56,073 nt of DNA, from the NCBI GenBank assembly GCA_029865985.1, contig JARXAF010000140.1, forward strand, positions 1-56,073, in the 5' to 3' direction. Under the pieces are notes generated by a model. That model saw only the letters and a list, made by a program, of their open reading frames with translations, was not told the DNA's origin and searched no databases. Made by a program: the position numbers and the translations under genes. This document shows positions 16,947 to 26,898 of the stretch, one piece after another. This DNA comes from Verrucomicrobiota bacterium. GTDB taxonomy: Bacteria > Verrucomicrobiota > Verrucomicrobiia > Limisphaerales > UBA9464. How positions within the stretch are numbered: position 1 is the stretch's first letter; each line of letters begins with the position of its first letter.

Positions 16947-19265
16947 ATGATGTTTCTGCCCACCCCCGCTGGTATCACCGGGCTGATCGAGGCACTAGCC
17001 CCTGACCTGTTCCGTCTCCGTCTGGAGCGCGATACCTCTGCGCCTTCGCCGGCTTCGGATGCCATCGTCGAGCGTGCTTGGGAAACCCCAGAAATCGCGA
17101 CCCAACGCATCGGCCACCGTTATTGTCTGGCCACCGAATGCGGCGTCTTTTCCTGGGATCGTCGAGGGTCTTGGCAATTGAATGACTCCGAGGGCTTTGA
17201 GGTGTTTTCAGCCGGCCCTGGATTGACGTCGTTCACCGCTGACGGAACCCCGGAACTCACACTCGACCTCATCGAGCACGAATCGCTTTTCGGATTGGGC
17301 GAGGTCACGGGCCCCCTCGATCGACGTGGCACAGTGCGGGAGTTCTGGAACATCGATGTCCTGGGCCACGCCCCGGCCATTCACCCCGCCCTGCCCTCGT
17401 TGTATGTGTCCATTCCGTTCGCATTATCCCTGAGGCACGGTCGTGCGGCCGGACTTTTCTGGGACAACTCGAGCCGCCAGCGCTGGGATCTCGGATCAAC
17501 AGTCCCCAACCGCTGGAGTTTGAAGGCCGATTCAGGCCCCATCGACCTTTACCTCTTCCTAGGTCCCACCGTGGAATCGGTGCTGGCCCGCTACGCCCAA
17601 TTGACGGGCACCATGCCCCTGCCGCCGGAATGGGCTTTGGGCTACCACCAATCGCGGTACAGCTACGAAACACAGGCCCGTGTCGAGGCTGTGGCTCGGG
17701 AGTTCCGGAGGCGGGACATGCCTTGCGACGCACTCTACCTCGACATCCACCACATGGATGGGTACCGCGTCTTCACCGTGGGTTCGGGATTCCCCAAGCC
17801 ACGGTCCATGACCCGAAAACTCCATCAGCAGGGCATCCGCACCGTGGCCATCGTGGATCCCGCCGTCAAAGACGACCCAGATTTCCCCGTGCTCCAACGC
17901 GGCATTCAAAACGATGCCTTCGTGCGGGCAGCCGATGGGAAAACCGACGTACTCGGTGAAGTTTGGCCCGGCGCGGCCCGGTTCCCCGATTTTCTGCGTC
18001 ACGAGGTACGGAATTGGTGGGGCGATGAACAAAGGGCCCTCCTCGACCTGGGAATCAGTGGCATCTGGAACGACATGAACGAGCCGGCCAACTTCGCCCG
18101 GCCCGACAAAACGCTTCCTCCGGATGCGATGCACCAGACCAATAGCGGACCACAACCCCATGCCGCCGTGCACAATTTGTACGGGCAAGCCATGGCGCAG
18201 GCTTCCCGAGACGGACTGCTGCGACACCGACCCGACCAGCGGCCTTTCGTGGTGACCCGCGCGGGCTATGCCGGCATCCAGCGGCATGCCATCGTTTGGA
18301 CGGGAGACACCTCGTCACATTGGGACCACCTGCGTGACGCGTTGCCCATGCTGCTCAACCTCTCGCTCAGCGGTGTCCCCTTCTGCGGCGGCGATGTCGG
18401 TGGTTTCCTGGGCAATGCTTCACCCGAATTGTTCGTCCGCTGGCTGCAATTCGCGGCCTTCACACCCTTCTTCCGCAACCACAGCAACCTCGGGACACGA
18501 GATCAAGAACCGTGGGCCTTCGGACCCGAGGTGGAAGCCATTGCCCGGGAAACTCTCCGGCTGAGATATCAACTCATTCCCCTGCTCTACAGCCTGAGCC
18601 AGCGGGCGGCCACCACAGGCGAGCCATTGATGCGCCCCCTGTTTTACCACTACACCAACGACCCCGTCGCGGTGGCCTGCAATTCCCAGTTCTTGCTGGG
18701 AAGGGATGTCTTGATCGCCCCGGTGCTGGAACCCGGTTGCCCGGCCCGAAGTGTCTATTTGCCGAAGGATGTCTGGTACGATTTCTGGACCGGAGAACGC
18801 CATGTTGGCGGTGGACCCATTCTTGCACCGACCCCGCTAGACCGTATTCCGGTCTACGTTCGCGCCGGTGGGATTCTACCGCTGACCGAGGCCCGCAATT
18901 CCACGCAGGAAACTCCGAGCACGAGCATTACCCTGCATTTGTGGCCCGGTCCGGAAGGCGAGTTCCACTGGTACGAAGACGACGGCATCACGCGGCAGCA
19001 TGAGTTGGGCTTTTTCCACAAACGGCGGATAACCCTGCGCCGTCAGGGTCGCACAACCCGTCTCCAATTCAGCGAGTCCGAAGGATCATTCGAAAGCCGC
19101 ATCCTCAACTGGAAACTCGTCTTTTGGGACACCCCACCCCACGCCCGGGTTCGGATCGACGGAACCCCCTTCAAAGCGACCGGCACCCCAGAAGCCGATT
19201 TCCTGATCATCGACCTCGAGAACCGTCCGTCGGCGATGAACATCACTGTCGTCGGCGGGGCCTGA
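16947..19265 (+). CDS. Alpha-glucosidase, glycoside hydrolase family 31
   Basis: 772 residues. The GH31 retaining mechanism residues are visible: nucleophile Asp376 in GIWNDMNEP and acid/base Asp454 in VWTGDTSSHWDHL. Other family motifs are WALGYHQSRYSY, DALYLDIHHMDGYRVF and PFCGGDVGGFLG. An N-terminal beta-sandwich precedes the barrel and a C-terminal beta domain with WYEDDG follows. There is no signal peptide, so cytoplasmic action on malto-oligosaccharides or dextrins is likely. That fits the debranching enzyme encoded 4.4 kb upstream. Two ATGs (16947, 16950) are possible, 3 bases after guaB. Confidence 0.94.
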   Translation: MMFLPTPAGITGLIEALAPDLFRLRLERDTSAPSPASDAIVERAWETPEIATQRIGHRYCLATECGVFSWDRRGSWQLNDSEGFEVFSAGPGLTSFTADGTPELTLDLIEHESLFGLGEVTGPLDRRGTVREFWNIDVLGHAPAIHPALPSLYVSIPFALSLRHGRAAGLFWDNSSRQRWDLGSTVPNRWSLKADSGPIDLYLFLGPTVESVLARYAQLTGTMPLPPEWALGYHQSRYSYETQARVEAVAREFRRRDMPCDALYLDIHHMDGYRVFTVGSGFPKPRSMTRKLHQQGIRTVAIVDPAVKDDPDFPVLQRGIQNDAFVRAADGKTDVLGEVWPGAARFPDFLRHEVRNWWGDEQRALLDLGISGIWNDMNEPANFARPDKTLPPDAMHQTNSGPQPHAAVHNLYGQAMAQASRDGLLRHRPDQRPFVVTRAGYAGIQRHAIVWTGDTSSHWDHLRDALPMLLNLSLSGVPFCGGDVGGFLGNASPELFVRWLQFAAFTPFFRNHSNLGTRDQEPWAFGPEVEAIARETLRLRYQLIPLLYSLSQRAATTGEPLMRPLFYHYTNDPVAVACNSQFLLGRDVLIAPVLEPGCPARSVYLPKDVWYDFWTGERHVGGGPILAPTPLDRIPVYVRAGGILPLTEARNSTQETPSTSITLHLWPGPEGEFHWYEDDGITRQHELGFFHKRRITLRRQGRTTRLQFSESEGSFESRILNWKLVFWDTPPHARVRIDGTPFKATGTPEADFLIIDLENRPSAMNITVVGGA

Positions 19266-19370
19266 AAAGGCCCGTGGCGTGGCATCTCCCAACCAACACT
19301 CCCGCCGCCTTTCAAGGGTCCAGTCCCTCTGGTCTTGCCGGGAACCCCTTGGCTGAGGACCCTCGAGTCC

Positions 19371-20660
19371 ATGATTTCCCTGCGGGCATGGACTGGATGG
19401 CTGGGTTGTTTCTGCCTGGGCGCGTGGGCAGCCCAGACCCCCATGGCGGTTCCCATCAATGAGGTGGAGAGTGCTGTCCCGCCCTATACATTGCCCGAAG
19501 CATTGACCCGGCAAAACGGCCAACTCATCACCTCACCTCAGCAATGGCCACGGCGGCGGGCGGAACTGGTGTCCTTGTTTGAAGAGCATGTGTACGGACG
19601 CATTCCAGCCGGCCTACCTCGTCCACCCGGATGGATCGTGGAAACACGTAAGGACGCACTTGGAGGTAAGGCCATCCGCCAGCGCATCCAAATCCCGCTA
19701 TCGAAGGGCCCGCACCCGATCCTTCTGGATTTGCTGGTGTACCGCCCGGCTGCGGCCACGAAACCGGTGCCGATATTCCTCGGACTCAACTTCGACGGAA
19801 ACCATACGATCACCGCGGAAACCGACATCCCTCTGGCCCGCGGTTGGGTGGCCAACCGGCCTCGCAGCGGCGTCACCAACCATGTGGCCAACGAGGGCAG
19901 CCGTGGAAGCGATGCGGCTGCATGGCCCATCGAAAGAATCCTGGAACGCGGCTATGGGCTGGCCACCGCCTATTACGGAGACGCCGAGGCTGATTTCGAC
20001 GGAGGCTGGAAACACGGGCTCCGAGGGGCGGCCGCGGCCGGGGGATCCGAACACCGGTTCCAGCCTGGAGATTGGGGAGCCATTGCCACCTGGTCTTGGG
20101 CGCTTTCGCGGGCCTTGGATCAACTCCAGCTCGATCCCACCGTCGATGGTCGAAAAGTCGCCGTGCTCGGGCATTCCCGCCTCGGCAAGACGGCTCTCTG
20201 GGCCGGTGCGCGCGATCCCCGGTTTGCGATGGTGATCGCCAACGAATCCGGTGAAGGCGGGGCAGCTCTGGCGCGCCGTTTCTTTGGCGAAACCACCTTG
20301 CGCATCAACACCAGCTTTCCCCACTGGTTCAATGGGCGTTTCAAGGACTACAGCCACCGGGTCACCGACCTTCCGGTGGACCAGCACGAATTGGTGGCGC
20401 TGGTCGCTCCAAGACCCGTGTACATCGCCAGCGCCGAAGAAGACCGGTGGGCCGATCCCAAGGGGGAATACCTCTCGGGATGGCATGCCAGCGAAGTGTA
20501 TCGGCTTCTCGGGAAAGACGGACTCCCCGGACCTGACTATCCGGCGCTCAACGTGTCAGTGGGCGAGTCCGTCGGTTACCATGTCCGCCCCGGCGCTCAT
20601 GCATTGACGGCCGTTGATTGGGAATTCTATTTGCAGTTCGCAGACCGACTCCTGCGCTGA
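19371..20660 (+). CDS. Secreted CE15-type glucuronoyl esterase
   Basis: 429 residues from the ATG at 19371, which gives a clean signal peptide (ISLRAWTGWLGCFCLGAWAAQ); an in-frame ATG at 19335 would place charged residues before it. The alpha/beta-hydrolase core has the nucleophile motif GHSRLGKTALW (Ser269), followed by NESGEGGA (about 291-298) and the catalytic His410 in HVRPGAHALTAVDWEFYL. These match bacterial carbohydrate esterase family 15, which cleaves the ester between lignin and 4-O-methylglucuronic acid of xylan. The YGRIPAGLPRPP segment is typical of bacterial members. A dienelactone-hydrolase-like gene follows 43 bases later. Confidence 0.87.
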   Translation: MISLRAWTGWLGCFCLGAWAAQTPMAVPINEVESAVPPYTLPEALTRQNGQLITSPQQWPRRRAELVSLFEEHVYGRIPAGLPRPPGWIVETRKDALGGKAIRQRIQIPLSKGPHPILLDLLVYRPAAATKPVPIFLGLNFDGNHTITAETDIPLARGWVANRPRSGVTNHVANEGSRGSDAAAWPIERILERGYGLATAYYGDAEADFDGGWKHGLRGAAAAGGSEHRFQPGDWGAIATWSWALSRALDQLQLDPTVDGRKVAVLGHSRLGKTALWAGARDPRFAMVIANESGEGGAALARRFFGETTLRINTSFPHWFNGRFKDYSHRVTDLPVDQHELVALVAPRPVYIASAEEDRWADPKGEYLSGWHASEVYRLLGKDGLPGPDYPALNVSVGESVGYHVRPGAHALTAVDWEFYLQFADRLLR

Positions 20661-20703
20661 CCACGAGGTCTTCCTGTCCAACCCCAACCCCACCCCATCC
20701 CCC

Positions 20704-21507
20704 ATGTTACCCCACGTTCTCCGCGTCCTGACATTGCTCTGCTGCCTGAGTGGGTTCGCCCTTGCTCAAGATTGGGCCAAACCCCGTTTGGAGAAATCAC
20801 CGCGCCATTTGGAATGGGTCACGGTTCGTCACGGGAACCGAGATGTCCGTTGCTGGGTGGCTTATCCGGAAGTCAAAGACAAGGCCACAGCGGTGGTCGT
20901 GATCCACGAGATCTTTGGACTCACCGACTGGGTCCGAGGCGTGGCGGATCAACTGGCCGAGGCCGGGTACATTGCCATCGCGCCGGATTTGCTTTCAGGA
21001 ACAGGCCCCAATGGCGGGGGCACTGAATCACTGGGAGGCCCCGACGGCGCCCGCTCCAAGATCGGATCCCTCCCACCCGATCAAGTCACCGCCGATTTGA
21101 AGGCGGCCAGCGACTACGTTCAGAAACTCCCGGCCTGCAATGGCAAGGTGGCGGTTGGCGGCTTCTGCTGGGGAGGAACCCAAACCTTCCGCTTCGTCAG
21201 CAACCATCCCGGCGTGAAGGCGGGCTTTGTGTTCTATGGTTCCGGCAGTGAAAACGAGCCGGAATTGGCCAAGATCCAATCTCCCGTGTACGGTTTCTAC
21301 GGCGGCAACGATGCCCGCGTCAACGCCACCATCCCGAAGTCGGAGTCGCTCATGAAAAAGGCCGGTAAAGTCTACGAACCGGTGATTTACGAGGGAGCGG
21401 GGCACGGCTTCATGCGGGCCGGCGAAGATCCGGCCGGGAGCCCAGAAAACAAAAAAGCCCGCGAGGCCGGTTGGCAGCGCCTGAAGCAAATCTTGAAGGG
21501 TTTGTAA
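20704..21507 (+). CDS. Secreted dienelactone hydrolase family protein
   Basis: 267 residues from the ATG at 20704, which begins a signal peptide (MLPHVLRVLTLLCCLSGFALAQ). The alpha/beta-hydrolase fold has VVVIHEIFGLTDWVR near the oxyanion region, nucleophile Cys155 in GGFCWGGTQTF, Asp in YGGNDARVNA, and His in EGAGHGFMRAGED. This Cys-Asp-His set is typical of the DLH family. Classical members open dienelactones in chloroaromatic degradation. Exported homologues in Verrucomicrobia and Planctomycetes have unknown substrates, and its place after the CE15 esterase suggests plant-polymer ester hydrolysis. Confidence 0.9.
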   Translation: MLPHVLRVLTLLCCLSGFALAQDWAKPRLEKSPRHLEWVTVRHGNRDVRCWVAYPEVKDKATAVVVIHEIFGLTDWVRGVADQLAEAGYIAIAPDLLSGTGPNGGGTESLGGPDGARSKIGSLPPDQVTADLKAASDYVQKLPACNGKVAVGGFCWGGTQTFRFVSNHPGVKAGFVFYGSGSENEPELAKIQSPVYGFYGGNDARVNATIPKSESLMKKAGKVYEPVIYEGAGHGFMRAGEDPAGSPENKKAREAGWQRLKQILKGL

Positions 21508-21541
21508 TTCCAGAAGCACGGACCTCACCCGAAAACGAACG

Positions 21542-22000
21542 ATGCACCGTCAGTTCTCACCAAGCCCATGGCTCCGAAGCCAACTACCCGCTTTCGGGTT
21601 GTACCTGCTGGGTTTGGGAAGCGCCATTCGAGGCCTGACCCTCGACCAAATGACGTCGGTGGGTGGCACTTGGGGTTGGAAATCCATCGAAACACTGAGC
21701 TTTGTTTTGGGCGATACCCGGCCTGCCCGTTGGGGACTCTTCGGAGGAGGATTCATCCTGTCTGCGGTGCTGGGTATCTGGGTGGTCCGAGGAGGCTTCA
21801 CGGCTCGACTCTTGGCCACCGTACTGCTCGGCGTAGATTTGATGCTGTGCGCCCTGCTGGACGATGGAGTGAATGCGAACCTCCACGGACTGGGACTACT
21901 CATGCTCTGGTTCGGCCGCCCCATCCAACGAATCGCCCCTTCTGAGCCGCCAGCGCCCGCCGAACCCTCAGCCTCCGCCCCCTCAGAACCAGCCGCTTGA
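21542..22000 (+). CDS. Unknown small membrane protein
   Basis: 152 residues with about four hydrophobic helices (around 15-30, 66-82, 88-105 and 115-127) and a C-terminal tail of about 20 residues rich in Pro, Ala, Ser and Glu. No family recognised. It begins 34 bases after the dienelactone hydrolase gene on the same strand, and about 190 bases without a gene separate it from dnaB. Confidence 0.65.
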   Translation: MHRQFSPSPWLRSQLPAFGLYLLGLGSAIRGLTLDQMTSVGGTWGWKSIETLSFVLGDTRPARWGLFGGGFILSAVLGIWVVRGGFTARLLATVLLGVDLMLCALLDDGVNANLHGLGLLMLWFGRPIQRIAPSEPPAPAEPSASAPSEPAA

Positions 22001-22193
22001 AAGGGCCCCGGGCCAGTTCCGCGATGCCCTGACGTCGCCCCTGTTTTGGAGCCAACGCCCCCCTGACAAGGCGGGTGAATGACCGGGGCCATAAATCGGC
22101 CAGAATCAAGCACTTCCGACAGCAAGTTATTCGCGGCCCATTGGGCACAATCTTTCCTTCCGCCCGAAGCCTCCCGGATTCTCAATCCACCCC

Positions 22194-23657
22194 ATGCAAG
22201 ACCTTCCAGACGAGCGTGGCGGATCCAGCTCGGATGAACCCCGGCCTGACTTCAAAAGGTCCCGGCGGGTTCGCCCGAAGTTGGACTTGTCCTCGCTGGA
22301 TCGCTTGCCCCCGCACTCCACCGAAGCTGAACAAGGGGTTCTCGGATGCGTGCTCCTTTCCCCCAACGAGGCCATGGGCGGGTGCATCGAAACTCTCAAA
22401 GCCGGTGCCGAAACCTTCTACGACCAGCGTCACCAGTTGATCTATCAGACGCTGGCCGACATGTACGACAAGAAGGAACCCATCGACCTCATCACGGTTC
22501 AGCAGAAGCTCAAGGACAACAACCAACTCGAAGGTGTTGGAGGCTTGGCTTATCTGAGCAGCCTGCAAGATGCCGTACCCAGTGCGGCCAACCTCTCCTA
22601 CTACCTCGAGATCGTCCGCGAAAAACTGGTCCTTCGACGCATGCTCACGGCGTGCACGTCGGTCGTGGCCAGAGTCTATGAGCATCAGGGAGAGGTGGAC
22701 GCCCTGCTCGACGAGGTGGAACGGGACATCTTGCGCATCAGCGAGGACCGGGAAACCACGACCATCAAGCCGATGAAGGACCTCGTGCGCGGGGCTATCG
22801 ACATGATCCAAGAGTTCCACCAGCGGGCCGGAGGCCTCACGGGCTTGCCCACCGGTTTCTCGGACTATGACAAGATGACCAGCGGCATGAATGGCGGGGA
22901 AATGATCGTCATCGCGGCCCGTCCTTCGATGGGCAAGACCTCGCTGGTGATGAACATCGCCGAGCACGTGGTCATCAACGAGCGGCAGCCCGTCGGTGTG
23001 TTCAGCCTGGAAATGACCTCCGAATCGCTGGTCATGCGTATGTTGTGCTCGCTGGCTCGGGTCAACGCCCGATCCATTCGCGAAGGGTTCATGGCCGAAC
23101 AGGATTTCAAAAAGCTCACCGGCGCCGCCGCCAAGATGGCCAAGAGTCCCCTGCACATCGACGACACGCCGGGTCTCTCGATCCTGCAGCTCCGCGCCCG
23201 GGCTCGCCGCATGTGGCAACAGCACAAGATCAAGCTCATCATCATCGACTACCTCCAGTTGATGCATTCGGACTCCAAGAAAGCTCAGGACAACCGCCAG
23301 CAGGAAATCTCCGACATCTCCAACGGTGTGAAGGCTCTGGCCAAGGAATTGAATGTCCCGGTGATCGTTCTGTCCCAGCTCAACCGCGAACTGGAAAAGG
23401 ACAAAAACCGCAAACCCCGACTCTCTGATCTTCGCGAATCCGGAGCTATTGAGCAGGATGCGGACGTCGTCGGCTTGCTCTACAAGCCAGCGGAGGAAGA
23501 AGAAGACATCTCCGATACACGCCAACCGGTGGAATCCCATCCCGTCAACCTCCTCATCGCCAAACAGCGTAATGGCCCTACCGGCGATGTCCGATTGACC
23601 TTCTTTAAGAGCTTCACACGGTTCGAGAGTGCGGCGAAGATCGACGCCGAAGACTAA
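22194..23657 (+). CDS. dnaB: Replicative DNA helicase DnaB
   Basis: 487 residues. The N-terminal DnaB domain starts at PPHSTEAEQGVLGCVLLSPNEAM and the RecA-like helicase domain carries Walker A ARPSMGKTS (about residues 241-249). Walker B is IKLIIIDYLQLM, with VPVIVLSQLNRELEKDKNRKPRLSDLRESGAIEQDAD as the conserved DnaB C-terminal motif series. An approximately 35-residue charged N-terminal extension precedes the conserved region. The hexamer unwinds DNA at the replication fork. bamA starts 6 bases after the stop. Confidence 0.97.
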   Translation: MQDLPDERGGSSSDEPRPDFKRSRRVRPKLDLSSLDRLPPHSTEAEQGVLGCVLLSPNEAMGGCIETLKAGAETFYDQRHQLIYQTLADMYDKKEPIDLITVQQKLKDNNQLEGVGGLAYLSSLQDAVPSAANLSYYLEIVREKLVLRRMLTACTSVVARVYEHQGEVDALLDEVERDILRISEDRETTTIKPMKDLVRGAIDMIQEFHQRAGGLTGLPTGFSDYDKMTSGMNGGEMIVIAARPSMGKTSLVMNIAEHVVINERQPVGVFSLEMTSESLVMRMLCSLARVNARSIREGFMAEQDFKKLTGAAAKMAKSPLHIDDTPGLSILQLRARARRMWQQHKIKLIIIDYLQLMHSDSKKAQDNRQQEISDISNGVKALAKELNVPVIVLSQLNRELEKDKNRKPRLSDLRESGAIEQDADVVGLLYKPAEEEEDISDTRQPVESHPVNLLIAKQRNGPTGDVRLTFFKSFTRFESAAKIDAED

Positions 23658-23663
23658 CTGCTG

Positions 23664-26147
23664 ATGAAACTCATCAAGAACCGCAGCCTGCGGCTGTGCG
23701 CCATCCTCGTGGCCTGCCTCCAATTGGCGGCCGCCGAGGATGCACCCGTCGTCCGTAAGATCGTCATCAAGCACGTCGGACCCGCCGCCGTCAGCGAAGA
23801 GCTCATCCGGGCCAACATCCGGGTCAAGGAGGGCGAGGCCTATAGTCGGTTCGCAGTCGATGACGACATCAAGAACCTCTACGGGACCTCCTATTTCTAC
23901 AACATCCGGGTCACCGAAGACATCACGTCCACCGAACTGGCCGCCAACGGGACCCGGGTCCCCAAGGAATACACGCTCACCTACGTCGTCCAGGGTCGGC
24001 CGCTGATCACCGAGATCCGCTTCTCAGGCAACAAGAAGTACTCGGCCTCCAAGCTGCGCAAGAAACTCACATCGAAGAGTGGCGAGCCCATGGATGAGCG
24101 GAAGCTCTTCAACGATGCCCAAGCCGTCCTCAAGATGTATCAGAAGGCGGGCCTGCAACGGACCACCGTCGATTACAAGCCGAGCATCACCGAATCCCTC
24201 GGTCGAGGTATTGTCACTTTCGAGATCCAAGAAGCGCCCAAGGTCAAAATCAAGGACGTCATCTTTGAGGAGGCCCCGTCCTTCAAGCAGCGCAAACTCC
24301 GCAAGGTCATCAAGACCCGCCGTTGGTGGATGTTCTCCTGGATCACCGGTTCCGGCCGCTTCAAGGACGACGTCTTCGAGGAAGACAAGGACAAGCTCCG
24401 GGAATTCTACTCCGACAAGGGCTTCATCGACATGGAGCTCAAGGAGCCTCGGTTCGAATACCCCAAGACCAATAACCTGATCTTGCATCTTCCGGTCTCC
24501 GAAGGCCCGCAGTACAAGGTCGGAGGTGTCACGTTCGAGGGCAACGAGCTGTTCAGCCAGCAGCAAATCACCCAGAACCTCACCTCCAAGGACGGCGAGA
24601 AGACCAAGCGGGGTCTGCAGTTGAAGGAGGGTGAGATCTTCTCACCGAAAAAGCTCTATAAGGACACCGAGGCCATTGAGAGCTTCTATGGTGCCCGGGG
24701 TTACATCGAGTCCCGTGCCAAGGCGGAGCAAATCGCCAATGTCGAAAAAGGAACCCTCGACCTGAAGTACAGCATCCAAGAGGGCGACAAGTTCTACGTC
24801 GAGAAAGTCGAGATCCAAGGCAACGAAAAGACCAAGGACAAGGTCATTCGCCGCGAGTTGGCCATCACGCCGGGCGAGACCTTCGACATGGTCCGGGCCA
24901 AGGTTTCGAAGAGCCGCCTCGAGCAGATGCAGTTTTTCAACAAGGTGGAAGCGAAACCCGAGCCCACCGACGTCCCGAACCGGAAAAATCTGGTCATTTC
25001 TGTCGAAGAGAAGAACACCGGAAACGTCGCACTCGGCGCCGGATTCAGCTCGGTGGATTCCGTGATTGGATTCGTTGAAGTCAGCCAAGGAAACTTCGAC
25101 ATCAGCAACCCGCCCTACTTCACCGGTGGTGGCCAAAAGGCCCGCTTGCGCGCCCAGATGGGCTCCCGACGTCAAGACTACGTGGCCACGTTCGTCGAAC
25201 CGTGGTTTTTGGGTAAACGCCTCTCCCTGAGCGTCGACCTGTACCACCGCGACCTGAACTTCCTGTCCGACAACTACAACCAGCGCCAAACGGGTTCCCG
25301 CATCGGCCTGACCCGTCAGTTGCCCAAGAACTTCATCGGCAACGTCAGCTACACCCTCGAGAACATCCAGATCCGTTTCTCGGACAGCTACCGGCTCCAA
25401 CAACAGAAATTCGGCAGTGCCATCTTGGCTGAAGAAGGCAGCCGCTTGGTCTCCCGCTTCGGCACATCACTGGCCCACGACACCCGGAACAACTTCCAGA
25501 TGCCCACCCGCGGTCACCGCGCCGAGGTACTGGGTGAACTGGTCGGCGGCCCCTTCGGCGGAGACAGCGACTTCTACAAACTCGAAGCCCGCGTTTCCCA
25601 ATACTGGAGTCCCGAGCGCCTCCTCGACGATGCCGGTGTCGCCAAGGACATCTTCGAAGGCCACATCGTGGAGTTCACCGGCCGCATCGGCGTTGTCGAT
25701 TACTACGGCGATTCCACTCGGGTACCGCTCTTCGACCGATGGTTCCTGGGCGGTCTCTACAACCTGCGCGGCTACAAATTCCGGTCCGTCGGCCCTCGCG
25801 AGTACTACTCAAGCGAACCGGTCGGCGGCAGCACCTACTGGTTCAGTTCCACGGAGTACAGCATCCCGATTATTGAACGACTGCGATTCGCCATGTTCTA
25901 TGACATCGGTATGGTCTATCCCGGTGCCTACAGCTTCGCGCCAGACTCCGCAGCGACGGATGCCATCGGCAATCCATTGATTCGCGGCAACACGGGGCTT
26001 TACAACGACAACTGGGGTGTGGGCATCCGCCTCAACCTGCCGATCGGCCCGTTACGCCTCGACTACGGTATCCCCATCACCCGCGGACCTGACACCGGCA
26101 GCGGTGGCAAGTTCCAGTTTGGCGTTGGCTGGACCCGAGACTTTTGA
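23664..26147 (+). CDS. bamA: Outer membrane protein assembly factor BamA
   Basis: 827 residues. A signal peptide covers residues 1 to about 24. About five POTRA domains span about 28-440, and a C-terminal 16-strand barrel of the Omp85 family follows. The barrel has the loop-6 signature LRGY at 701-704 (RGF/Y motif) and ends in Phe (WTRDF), as expected of an outer membrane protein. BamA folds and inserts beta-barrel proteins, so the cell has a Gram-negative outer membrane. The gene sits directly after dnaB and before the Skp-like chaperone gene; the usual lpxD/fabZ/lpxA followers are absent. Confidence 0.95.
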   Translation: MKLIKNRSLRLCAILVACLQLAAAEDAPVVRKIVIKHVGPAAVSEELIRANIRVKEGEAYSRFAVDDDIKNLYGTSYFYNIRVTEDITSTELAANGTRVPKEYTLTYVVQGRPLITEIRFSGNKKYSASKLRKKLTSKSGEPMDERKLFNDAQAVLKMYQKAGLQRTTVDYKPSITESLGRGIVTFEIQEAPKVKIKDVIFEEAPSFKQRKLRKVIKTRRWWMFSWITGSGRFKDDVFEEDKDKLREFYSDKGFIDMELKEPRFEYPKTNNLILHLPVSEGPQYKVGGVTFEGNELFSQQQITQNLTSKDGEKTKRGLQLKEGEIFSPKKLYKDTEAIESFYGARGYIESRAKAEQIANVEKGTLDLKYSIQEGDKFYVEKVEIQGNEKTKDKVIRRELAITPGETFDMVRAKVSKSRLEQMQFFNKVEAKPEPTDVPNRKNLVISVEEKNTGNVALGAGFSSVDSVIGFVEVSQGNFDISNPPYFTGGGQKARLRAQMGSRRQDYVATFVEPWFLGKRLSLSVDLYHRDLNFLSDNYNQRQTGSRIGLTRQLPKNFIGNVSYTLENIQIRFSDSYRLQQQKFGSAILAEEGSRLVSRFGTSLAHDTRNNFQMPTRGHRAEVLGELVGGPFGGDSDFYKLEARVSQYWSPERLLDDAGVAKDIFEGHIVEFTGRIGVVDYYGDSTRVPLFDRWFLGGLYNLRGYKFRSVGPREYYSSEPVGGSTYWFSSTEYSIPIIERLRFAMFYDIGMVYPGAYSFAPDSAATDAIGNPLIRGNTGLYNDNWGVGIRLNLPIGPLRLDYGIPITRGPDTGSGGKFQFGVGWTRDF

Positions 26148-26180
26148 AAGTTTGCCCAAGTTGGATCTAACCTAGAACGC

Positions 26181-26843
26181 ATGAATCGAACTGCACTCAC
26201 CCTCGCCGCAGCCATCACTGCCTCCTTGCTGAGCACCACCGCACTCGCCCAAGGCAAGGTCGGAGTGATCAACCTGACCAAGGTGTTTGACGAATTCTGG
26301 AGAACAAAGCAGGCGGACATCCAGATCAAGGACCGCCTCTCGGAATTCGAGAAGATGGGCCAGTCGATGTACGACGACTACAAGAAGGCCAACGAGGAGT
26401 TCGGTAAGCAAATCGAGGCTGCCAACGACCCCGCCCTCTCCAAGGAAGAATCCGAGAAGCGCCGCAAGGATCTGGATAAGAAGCGCAAGGACATCATGGA
26501 GATGGAAAACAACATCAAGCAATTCCAGGGCAACAGCCAGCGCGCCCTGATGGAACAGCGGGGGCGTGTCCGTGAGTCCATTCTGCGCGACGTGCGCGGG
26601 GTGATCGAAGAGAAGTCCAAGGCCGGCGGCTACAACACGGTGCTCGATATTTCCGCCCAATCAGCCAATGGCACGCCGGTGGTCATTTTCACCACGTTGG
26701 CAGGCGGCGAAAGCGATTTGAGCGATTCGGTTGCCAAGGCTCTGGCCGCCACCGCCCCGCCGGATTCCGCCAAGACCGACGCCCCAAAAACAGAGGCCAA
26801 GGACCCCAAGAAGGCCGACGAAAACAAGGCTGAGAAGAAGTAA
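26181..26843 (+). CDS. skp: OmpH/Skp family periplasmic chaperone
   Basis: 220 residues. A signal peptide (RTALTLAAAITASLLSTTALAQG) is followed by KVGVINLTKVFDEFW, the conserved Skp/OmpH start, and then a long charged coiled coil (about residues 50-150). The last 40 residues are rich in Lys, Ala, Asp and Pro, an extension beyond typical Skp (about 160 residues). Skp trimers hold unfolded outer membrane proteins for BamA; adjacency to bamA is the common arrangement. A hairpin terminator follows 24 bases after the stop. Confidence 0.9.
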   Translation: MNRTALTLAAAITASLLSTTALAQGKVGVINLTKVFDEFWRTKQADIQIKDRLSEFEKMGQSMYDDYKKANEEFGKQIEAANDPALSKEESEKRRKDLDKKRKDIMEMENNIKQFQGNSQRALMEQRGRVRESILRDVRGVIEEKSKAGGYNTVLDISAQSANGTPVVIFTTLAGGESDLSDSVAKALAATAPPDSAKTDAPKTEAKDPKKADENKAEKK

Positions 26844-26867
26844 TCGTCGTCAAAACTCAAAAGCTTC

Positions 26868-26895
26868 AAAGGCGCGGCCATGGCCGCGCCTTTTT
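26868..26895 (+). terminator. Rho-independent terminator after skp, abutting the ispD start
   Basis: Perfect GC stem GGCGCGGC (26871-26878) / GCCGCGCC (26883-26890) with loop CATG, then five T. The AAA before the stem pairs with the first three T. The ispD ATG begins at 26899, three bases after the T run. Confidence 0.85.
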
Positions 26896-26898
26896 CAC

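Noticed and set aside
22182..23774. Minus-strand open frame (530 codons) opposite dnaB
   Set aside because: The plus strand encodes an unmistakable DnaB; the opposite frame is an expected artefact of codon bias.
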